Shown piece by piece: positions 1 to 5,086 of a DNA stretch of 6,602 bases. Every line of letters begins with the position of its first letter. Position 1 is the first letter of the stretch. The translations under genes and the position numbers were made by a program. Location: contig JAPOON010000169.1 of assembly GCA_026713405.1 (NCBI GenBank), positions 1-6,602 on the forward strand. The letters are read 5' to 3'. Source of the DNA: Gammaproteobacteria bacterium. Its GTDB lineage: Bacteria > Pseudomonadota > Gammaproteobacteria > Pseudomonadales > Azotimanducaceae_A. Below the pieces are notes generated by a model. That model was not told where the DNA came from and did not search any database. It worked only from the letters and a program-made list of their open reading frames with translations.

Positions 1-1251
1 GCCCTGGAGCAGGACAAGCTGGTGGGGGACTACCAGGCGGTGCTCGACGAAATCGCGGATCTCCAGGACATCCTGGGTTCCGCGGAACGCCTGCAATCGG
101 TCATTCGCGAGGAACTCGAAGAACTGGCCGAAACCTACGGCGACCCGCGCCGCACCGAGATACTTACCTCGCAACAGGATCTCGCCACGGAAGACCTGAT
201 CCCCGAGGAAGACCTGGTGGTGACGATTTCCCACAAGGGCTACGCCAAGACCCAGGCGCTCGATGTGTACCAGGCCCAGCGGCGGGGCGGGCGCGGCAAG
301 GTGGCCGCCACGGTGCGTGACGAGGACTTCGTCGAGAACCTGCTGGTCGCGAACAGCCACGACACCCTGCTGTGCTTCTCCAACGTGGGCAAGGTCTACT
401 GGCTGCGCGTCTTCATGATTCCCCGCGGCAATCGCAACGCCAAGGGCCGCCCGCTGGTGAACCTGTTGCCCCTCGGGCCCGAAGAGCGGGTGACTTCGCT
501 GCTCCCGGTGCGCGAATACGACGACAGCCATTTCGTGTTCATGGCGACGGCCAACGGAACTGTCAAGAAGACCGAGCTGTCGCAGTTCTCCCGCCCGCGC
601 CCGAGCGGGCTGATCGCCCTGGTTCTGGAAGAGGGCAATACGCTGGTGGGCGCTGCCATCACCGACGGGCATTGCGACGTGCTGCTGACCTCCAGTTCGG
701 GCAAGGCAGCGCGCTTCAAGGAGTCCGATGTAAGGGCCATGGGCCGCGCGGCCCGCGGTGTGCGCGGCATTCGCCTGCGGGGTGGCCACCAGGTGATCTC
801 GCTCATCATTCCGAGCGACGACGGCCTGGTTCTCACCGCCAGCGCCAACGGCTACGGCAAGCGTACGCGCGTCGATGAATTTCCGGTCAAGGGCCGCGGC
901 GCCCAGGGCGTGCTTGCCATGCGCTCCAACGAACGCAACGGCGAGGTGGTGGGAGCCGTGCAGGTATTCGAGGGGGATGAACTGATGCTGATCAGTGACA
1001 TGGGCACCCTGGTCCGCACCAGTGCCGACGAGGTCTCCGTGCTGAGCCGCAATACCCAGGGCGTGCGTCTCATCAAGCTGCGGGGCGAGGAACAACTGAA
1101 CAGTGTCGCGCGCATCGTCGAGTCGAACGGCGGCGGTCGCAACGGCGACGACGTGGAAGACCGGGCAGACGAAGAAGACGGCGAAGCCGGAGCAGCCGGA
1201 ACAGCCGGAACAGCCGGAACAACCGGAGAAGGAGACCAGGAAGATGGCTAG
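1..1251 (+). CDS. gyrA: DNA gyrase subunit A, C-terminal part (5' end outside window)
   Basis: The reading frame is open from base 1 and ends at TAG 1249-1251, giving 416 codons. It covers the end of the coiled-coil/tower region and the whole C-terminal DNA-wrapping domain; the catalytic tyrosine and breakage-reunion core lie upstream of the window. The GyrA-box QRRGGRG, the hallmark that separates GyrA from ParC, is encoded at 277-297. Recurrent blade motifs of the beta-pinwheel follow: GRPLVNLLPL near 445, PSGLIALVL near 601, ARGVRGIRLRGG near 751, GRGAQGVLAMR near 895 and NTQGVRLIKL near 1051, so all six blades appear present. GyrA pairs with GyrB in an A2B2 enzyme that introduces negative supercoils using ATP. 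The last 42 residues (1123-1248) form a low-complexity tail with 13 Asp/Glu, like the acidic C-tail known to tune wrapping in E. coli GyrA. The stop codon overlaps the serC start by 8 nt. Confidence 0.97.
   Translation, partial: ALEQDKLVGDYQAVLDEIADLQDILGSAERLQSVIREELEELAETYGDPRRTEILTSQQDLATEDLIPEEDLVVTISHKGYAKTQALDVYQAQRRGGRGKVAATVRDEDFVENLLVANSHDTLLCFSNVGKVYWLRVFMIPRGNRNAKGRPLVNLLPLGPEERVTSLLPVREYDDSHFVFMATANGTVKKTELSQFSRPRPSGLIALVLEEGNTLVGAAITDGHCDVLLTSSSGKAARFKESDVRAMGRAARGVRGIRLRGGHQVISLIIPSDDGLVLTASANGYGKRTRVDEFPVKGRGAQGVLAMRSNERNGEVVGAVQVFEGDELMLISDMGTLVRTSADEVSVLSRNTQGVRLIKLRGEEQLNSVARIVESNGGGRNGDDVEDRADEEDGEAGAAGTAGTAGTTGEGDQEDG
1186..1230 (+). repeat. Five 9-bp tandem units in the gyrA tail
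   Basis: Units read GCCGGAGCA, GCCGGAACA, GCCGGAACA, GCCGGAACA and ACCGGAGAA; the middle three are identical. In the gyrA frame each unit encodes an Ala/Thr-Gly-Ala/Thr/Glu triplet, so the array builds an Ala-Gly-Thr linker between two acidic patches. The unit length is a multiple of three, so gain or loss of a unit would keep gyrA in frame. The degenerate last unit runs directly into the purine-rich serC ribosome binding site. Confidence 0.9.
1231..1234 (+). promoter_or_regulatory. Ribosome binding site of serC
   Basis: GGAG lies 9 nt before ATG 1244, inside a longer purine-rich run (GGAGAAGGAG, 1225-1234) at the end of gyrA. It is one of the few good Shine-Dalgarno matches in the window and decides the serC start in favour of ATG 1244 over the in-frame GTG at 1271, which has no such sequence in front of it. 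Confidence 0.75.
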
Positions 1252-2368
1252 CGCATCGCCGGCGGCGGCCGTGAGTTGGCAGGAACACCGCGCCAGGCCA
1301 TTCAACTTCTCCCCCGGTCCCGCCGCATTGCCCCAGGCGGTGCTGGAAGAGGCTCGGGCCGAGATGCTCGACTACCGCGGCAGCGGCACGTCCGTCATGG
1401 AGATGAGCCATCGGGGCCCTGCCTTTACGGAACTCGCCGAACAGGCCGAGAGCGATTTGCGCGAGTTGCTGCAGGTTCCGGAGAATTACCGGGTCTTCTT
1501 CATGCACGGCGGCGCCACCATGCAGTTCTCCGCGGTGCCGCTGAACCTGCTGGGGGACAAGGCCTCGGCCGATTACGTCGAGACCGGCGCCTGGTCGACC
1601 AAGGCCATCGGCGAGGCGCGCAAGTACGGCTCGGTCAACGTGGCGGCAAGTTCCGCCGATTCGAATTTCAACCGGGTCCCGCCCCTGGCCGACTGGAAAC
1701 TCGACAGTTCGGCGGCGTACCTGCATGTCTGTTCAAACGAAACCATTGGCGGCGTGCAGTTTCATGACTTTCCGGAGGTGGAGGTTCCGCTGGTCGCGGA
1801 CATGTCATCGGAACTGCTCTCGCGGCCCATCGACGTTGCCCGCTTCGGCCTGATCTATGCCGGCGCGCAGAAAAACCTGGGGCCGGCCGGGCTCGCCCTG
1901 GTCATCGTGCGCGACGACCTGATCGGCCGGGCGCGGCAGGAAACCCCGAGCCTCCTGGATTACGCGGTCAATGCCCGCTTCGACTGCATGTACAACACGC
2001 CACCGACGTATGCCTGGTACATCGCGGGCCTGGTGTTCCGCTGGGTGAAGGCGCAGGGCGGCATCGCGGCCATGGCCGAGCGCAACGCCGGCAAGGCGGC
2101 CAGGCTCTATGCCTGCATCGACGGCAGCAACTTTTACCGCTCGCCCGTTCCGCCGGAGAACCGGTCGATCATGAACGTGCCGTTCACGCTGTGCGACCCG
2201 TCGCTGGACGGAGAGTTCCTGCGCCTGGCCGGCGAGCGGGGCCTGCTCAATCTCAAGGGCCACCGCAGTGTCGGCGGCATGCGCGCGAGCCTTTACAATG
2301 CGGTGCCCGAGGCGGCGGTCGATGCACTGGTCGAATTCATGACAGAGTTCCAGAATGAGTACGGATGA
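1244..2368 (+). CDS. serC: Phosphoserine aminotransferase
   Basis: This encodes 374 residues, close to the family norm (E. coli SerC has 362). SerC is a PLP-dependent class V aminotransferase that converts 3-phosphohydroxypyruvate plus glutamate to 3-phosphoserine; it also serves pyridoxal phosphate synthesis in bacteria that use the 4-phosphoerythronate route. Visible signatures are FNFSPGPAALP (20-30), the cofactor loop HGGATMQFSAVPLN (88-101), SNETIGGVQF (164-173), the Schiff-base lysine K210 in YAGAQKNLGPAG, and the substrate-binding GHRSVGGMRASLYNA (339-353). About 19 residues precede FNFS, against about 4 in E. coli; a GTG at codon 10 would shorten this, but only ATG 1244 has a good ribosome binding site. 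The start overlaps the gyrA stop by 8 nt and the 3' end overlaps pheA by 14 nt, suggesting translational coupling. A longer frame back to ATG 1103 lies inside gyrA and is not credible. Confidence 0.97.
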   Translation: MASASPAAAVSWQEHRARPFNFSPGPAALPQAVLEEARAEMLDYRGSGTSVMEMSHRGPAFTELAEQAESDLRELLQVPENYRVFFMHGGATMQFSAVPLNLLGDKASADYVETGAWSTKAIGEARKYGSVNVAASSADSNFNRVPPLADWKLDSSAAYLHVCSNETIGGVQFHDFPEVEVPLVADMSSELLSRPIDVARFGLIYAGAQKNLGPAGLALVIVRDDLIGRARQETPSLLDYAVNARFDCMYNTPPTYAWYIAGLVFRWVKAQGGIAAMAERNAGKAARLYACIDGSNFYRSPVPPENRSIMNVPFTLCDPSLDGEFLRLAGERGLLNLKGHRSVGGMRASLYNAVPEAAVDALVEFMTEFQNEYG

Positions 2369-3455
2369 TGCAGCGCTGGCGCGCATCCGGGATCGTATCG
2401 ACGAGGTCGACCGGGAACTGCTGAAACTGCTGAGCGAGCGCGCCGGCCTGGCCCTCGAGGTCGGCAAGGTCAAGCAGGCCCACCAGGACGGCGAAGCGCC
2501 CGTTTACTTCCGGCCGGAGCGCGAAGCGCAGATTCTCACCCGCCTGAAGGAGCGCAACCGGGGCCCGTTGTCCGACCGGGATGTGGCGCGCCTGTTCCGC
2601 GAGATCATCTCCTGTTGCCTGTCCCTCGAGCACCCGCTGTCGGTTGCATACCTCGGGCCACCGGGAACCTACACCGAAATGGCGGCGCTCGCCCAGTTCG
2701 GCCAGTTTGCGCAGACCGAACCGATGGCCAGCATCGACGAGGTGTTCCGGGAGGTGGAGACGGAACAGACCCACTACGGCGTGGTGCCCGTGGAGAATTC
2801 CACCGAGGGCATGGTCAACCACACCCTGGACTGCTTCATGGAGGCGCCGCCGGAGGTAAAGGTCTGTGCAGAAGTGGAGTTGCCCATACACCAGGCGTTT
2901 CTGGTTCACCCCGAGAACGACGGCAAACTGGAGCGGATTGTTTCGCACGCCCAGTCCCTGGCGCAGTGCCGGGGCTGGCTCGACACCAACTACCCCGGCG
3001 TCGAACGGGTGGCGGTCGCCAGCAACGCGGAGGCCGCCCGCCAGGTCTCCGGGAATAGCGGGCTAGCGGCCGTTGCGGGTGAGATTGCGGCCAGGCGCTA
3101 TGGTTTGAAGGTAGCCGCGGACCGCATCGAGGACCGCACGGACAACAAGACCCGTTTTCTGATCATCGGCCGCCAGCACGTCGGCGCGAGCGGCCGGGAC
3201 AAGACGTCCATACTGGTATCCACGCGGAACATGCCCGGCGCGCTGTACCGGGTACTCGAGCCCTTTCACCGCCACGGAATCTCCCTGAGCAGAATCGAAA
3301 CCCGGCCGGCGCGGTCCGGGGACTGGTCGTATGTTTTTTTCATCGATTTCGACGGCCATCAGGACGACGACACCGTGCAGCGCACCCTGGCCGAGGTGGG
3401 CGAAGTCGCCCTGGAGGTACGCCGGCTGGGCTCCTATCCACGCTCGGTTCTCTGA
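2355..3455 (+). CDS. pheA: Bifunctional chorismate mutase/prephenate dehydratase (P-protein)
   Basis: This encodes 366 residues, the usual size for the fused P-protein. It converts chorismate to prephenate and then to phenylpyruvate, the committed branch to phenylalanine. An AroQ chorismate mutase domain occupies about 5-93, with R12, R29, K40, R56 and E57 in positions equivalent by eye to E. coli active-site residues. The dehydratase domain (about 97-273) carries YLGPPGTYTE (99-108), GVVPVENSTEGMVNHTLD (142-159), SHAQSLAQC (197-205) and the catalytic TRF motif in NKTRFLIIG (264-272). The ACT domain (about 284-362) has MPGALYRVL (293-301) and SRIETRP (312-318), matching the GALV and ESRP regions that bind phenylalanine, so feedback inhibition is likely. 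Upstream there is only a weak AGAG (2344-2347); the 14-nt overlap with serC suggests coupled translation. A T7 run at 3334-3340 lies inside the ACT coding region. Confidence 0.97.
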   Translation: MSTDDAALARIRDRIDEVDRELLKLLSERAGLALEVGKVKQAHQDGEAPVYFRPEREAQILTRLKERNRGPLSDRDVARLFREIISCCLSLEHPLSVAYLGPPGTYTEMAALAQFGQFAQTEPMASIDEVFREVETEQTHYGVVPVENSTEGMVNHTLDCFMEAPPEVKVCAEVELPIHQAFLVHPENDGKLERIVSHAQSLAQCRGWLDTNYPGVERVAVASNAEAARQVSGNSGLAAVAGEIAARRYGLKVAADRIEDRTDNKTRFLIIGRQHVGASGRDKTSILVSTRNMPGALYRVLEPFHRHGISLSRIETRPARSGDWSYVFFIDFDGHQDDDTVQRTLAEVGEVALEVRRLGSYPRSVL

Positions 3456-3470
3456 TTCCGTGGCGGTTTC

Positions 3471-4292
3471 GTGAAGCTGGCGGTTGTCGGTACCGGGTTC
3501 ATCGGGTGCTCCTTTGCAAGGACGGCTGCCGACCACGGCCTGTTCACGGAAGTGGTGGGTCTGGATGTCAACCGGGCGCGGGCGCAGAAGGCGTTGGCCC
3601 TGGGGCTGATAGACGCTGTTGTGGACCGGGTCCCGGGCGATGCGGCGGCCGTACTGCTGGCGCCGCCGAGCGAGGCGGTGGCTTCCTGGGTTTGCGACCT
3701 GGCCGATCATCCCGGCGTGGTATTCGACGTGGGCAGCGTCAAGCAACCCATCGTCAAGGCCGTGCGCAGCCGCTTGCAAAGCCTGCCGCCGCGCTATGTT
3801 CCATCGCACCCGGTGTGCGGTTCGGAGCGCAGCGGCCCCGAAGAGGCCGAGATCGACCTGTTTCACGACCAGACCGTGGTGTTGACGCCCGAGCCGGAAA
3901 CGGACGCATCAGCCACCGGCGTGGTGCAGGTCATGTGGCGGGCCGTGGGAGCCCGGGTTCGAACCATGACCGTCGATGAGCACGACCGCATTCTCGCGGT
4001 AACCAGCCATCTCCCGCACCTGCTCTCGTTTGCCTTCATGAACGGGGTGGAACCGGCCATGCTGTCCCTGGCCGGGGGCGGCTTCCGGGATTTCACCCGC
4101 ATTGCGGCATCGGACGCGGCGCTGTGGGAGCAGATATTCAGGCTCAACAAGGCGCCGCTGATGGCGGCACTCAAGGCGTTCCGCGGTGAGGTCAGGGAAC
4201 TCGAGACCGCCATTCGCCGCGAAGATACCGAGGCGGCCCTCGCCTTGCTCGAATCGGCGGCCACCCGTCGCCGCGAATTCGATGGCGTCTGA
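3471..4292 (+). CDS. tyrA: Prephenate (cyclohexadienyl) dehydrogenase, TyrA family
   Basis: This encodes 273 residues from a GTG start; it oxidatively decarboxylates prephenate (or arogenate) toward tyrosine. The N-terminal Rossmann fold begins at once with VVGTGFIGCSF (5-15), a GxGxxG motif, and D32 at the end of the second strand favours NAD over NADP. Catalytic-region motifs are HPVCGSERSGP (113-123) and SHLPHLLSFAF (179-189); AGGGFRDFTRIAASD (201-215) is the usual helical dimerisation-domain signature. There is no chorismate mutase or ACT domain and no fused AroA, unlike the TyrA-AroA fusion of Pseudomonas. The GTG is well supported because the Rossmann strand follows directly and the next in-frame codon signal upstream is the pheA stop. 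The ribosome site is weak (GGCGG, 3462-3466). It starts 15 nt after pheA and overlaps cmk by 11 nt. Prephenate versus arogenate preference cannot be judged from the sequence. Confidence 0.93.
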   Translation: MKLAVVGTGFIGCSFARTAADHGLFTEVVGLDVNRARAQKALALGLIDAVVDRVPGDAAAVLLAPPSEAVASWVCDLADHPGVVFDVGSVKQPIVKAVRSRLQSLPPRYVPSHPVCGSERSGPEEAEIDLFHDQTVVLTPEPETDASATGVVQVMWRAVGARVRTMTVDEHDRILAVTSHLPHLLSFAFMNGVEPAMLSLAGGGFRDFTRIAASDAALWEQIFRLNKAPLMAALKAFRGEVRELETAIRREDTEAALALLESAATRRREFDGV

Positions 4293-4968
4293 CGGCGGCG
4301 GACCGGCCGCGCCGGGCATCTGCGTCGACGGTCCGGGCGGGGCGGGCAAGAGCACCCTGGCCGCCCTTCTTGCCGAATCGCTCCGGTGGCACCAACTCGA
4401 TAGCGGCGCGCTCTATCGGCTCGTCGCCGCCGCGGCCCTCGAACGGGACATGAGCCTTGAAGACACCGAAGCGCTTGCGCAGTTCGCGACGGGCCTGGAC
4501 ATCCGGTTCGAGGGCGCCCAGCCCCGCATTGCCGGTGAGTCGCCGGGATTGGACATACGCTCGGAGCCGGTGAGCGCTGCCGCATCCACCATAGCCGTCT
4601 ACCCCGAATTGCGCGACGCCATCCTGGCCCGGCAGCGCGCGGCGCGGCGCCCGCCGGGCCTGGTTGCGGACGGCCGCGACATGGGAACGGTCGTGTTTCC
4701 GGACGCGCAATTGAAAATTTATCTGGACGCAAGCCCGGAGATTCGCGCGGATCGCCGCAATAAACAGTTGAGAAACAAAGGCTTGAATGTTAGTTTTCGC
4801 GCCCTTCTCGTCGGCATTCGCGAACGCGATGCGCGAGATAGGGAGCGCGCTGCTGCACCGTTGAGACCGGCCGCGGATGCCATCGTCATCGACAGCACGG
4901 CCATGAGCCTGGAAGAGGTGCTCGAGCAAGCGTTGGCGTTTGCACGAGAACGGGGTCTCAGCCCCTGA
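4282..4968 (+). CDS. cmk: Cytidylate kinase
   Basis: This encodes 228 residues (E. coli Cmk has 227). It phosphorylates CMP and dCMP with ATP, salvaging nucleotides released by RNA turnover. The P-loop is GPGGAGKST (17-25), a variant of the commoner GPSGSGKGT. The family signature LDSGALYR (39-46) follows, then the NMP-binding insert around SEPVSAAAS (94-102) and PELRDAILARQRAAR (108-122). DGRDMGTVVFPDA (130-142), the LID-region arginines in RADRRNKQLR (155-164), RERDARDRERA (180-190) and the C-terminal VIDSTAMSLEEV (202-213) are all typical. ATG 4282 places the P-loop strand about 12 residues in, as in homologues; an in-frame extension back to ATG 4186 would read tyrA codons and is rejected. 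There is no visible Shine-Dalgarno, so translation is probably coupled to tyrA through the 11-nt overlap. Codons 144-172 contain an unusually AT-rich, rare-codon patch that may double as a promoter for rpsA. Confidence 0.97.
   Translation: MASDGGGPAAPGICVDGPGGAGKSTLAALLAESLRWHQLDSGALYRLVAAAALERDMSLEDTEALAQFATGLDIRFEGAQPRIAGESPGLDIRSEPVSAAASTIAVYPELRDAILARQRAARRPPGLVADGRDMGTVVFPDAQLKIYLDASPEIRADRRNKQLRNKGLNVSFRALLVGIRERDARDRERAAAPLRPAADAIVIDSTAMSLEEVLEQALAFARERGLSP
4768..4796 (+). promoter_or_regulatory. Candidate sigma70-type promoter for rpsA inside cmk
   Basis: TTGAGA (4768-4773, five of six matches to the -35 consensus) is followed after a 17-nt spacer by TAGTTT (4791-4796, three of six matches to TATAAT). 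TG at 4788-4789 sits correctly for an extended -10. It lies in an AT-rich patch that stands out from the GC-rich surroundings. A start just downstream would give an rpsA leader of about 280 nt. Promoters located within cmk are known for E. coli rpsA; assignment here is inference from base pattern only. Confidence 0.35.
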
Positions 4969-5086
4969 GCGGCACCGCGCATGACATGAACCAACGGGCC
5001 TTCTGGCCCCTGCAACAAGGAGTTGTCGCTACGGGGCCGGCCCGCCCGGCGCAAAGACCACAAAGCGACAAGAAATTTACCGATAC
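4969..5086 (+). promoter_or_regulatory. rpsA leader: hairpins then A-rich unpaired stretch, no Shine-Dalgarno
   Basis: This is the only real intergenic gap. Potential hairpins are GGGCC/GGCCC with loop TTCT (4996-5009), CAAC/GTTG with loop AAGGA (5013-5025) and GCCGG/CCGGC with loop CCCGC (5036-5050); a fourth, CTCAG/CTGAG (4957-4969), covers the cmk stop. From 5051 to 5086 the sequence is A-rich with little pairing potential, and no GGAG-like site lies within 20 nt of the rpsA ATG. In E. coli the rpsA initiation region is likewise structured, lacks a strong Shine-Dalgarno, and is where S1 represses its own translation. The similarity here is by inspection, without folding energies. Confidence 0.5.

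Noticed and set aside
1103..1243. Upstream in-frame extension of serC starting at ATG 1103
   Set aside because: The added residues are an out-of-frame reading of gyrA, including a PEQ repeat from the tandem array, with no SerC homology; ATG 1244 has a proper ribosome site.
1073..1726. A 217-codon open frame on the minus strand across the gyrA/serC junction
   Set aside because: It is antisense to two clear genes and its Arg/Leu-rich C-terminal half is the reverse reading of the 9-bp gyrA repeat; no sign of independent coding.
3301..3340. CCCGG/CCGGG stem followed by a T7 run inside pheA as an intrinsic terminator or slippage frameshift site
   Set aside because: The T-run (3334-3340) starts 13 nt after the 5-bp stem, too far for a terminator, and it encodes the ordinary V-F-F of the ACT domain with the frame intact on both sides.
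4186..4281. Upstream in-frame extension of cmk starting at ATG 4186
   Set aside because: It reads the tyrA 3' end in another frame; Cmk proteins begin shortly before the P-loop, as ATG 4282 provides.
4996..5009. GC-rich hairpin after cmk as a transcription terminator
   Set aside because: The stem is only 5 bp and no T-run follows; it fits better as part of the rpsA leader structure.
5017..5022. AAGGAG as a conventional ribosome binding site
   Set aside because: The nearest in-frame rpsA start is 64 nt downstream and no plausible small gene begins 5-10 nt after it; it is mostly in a hairpin loop.
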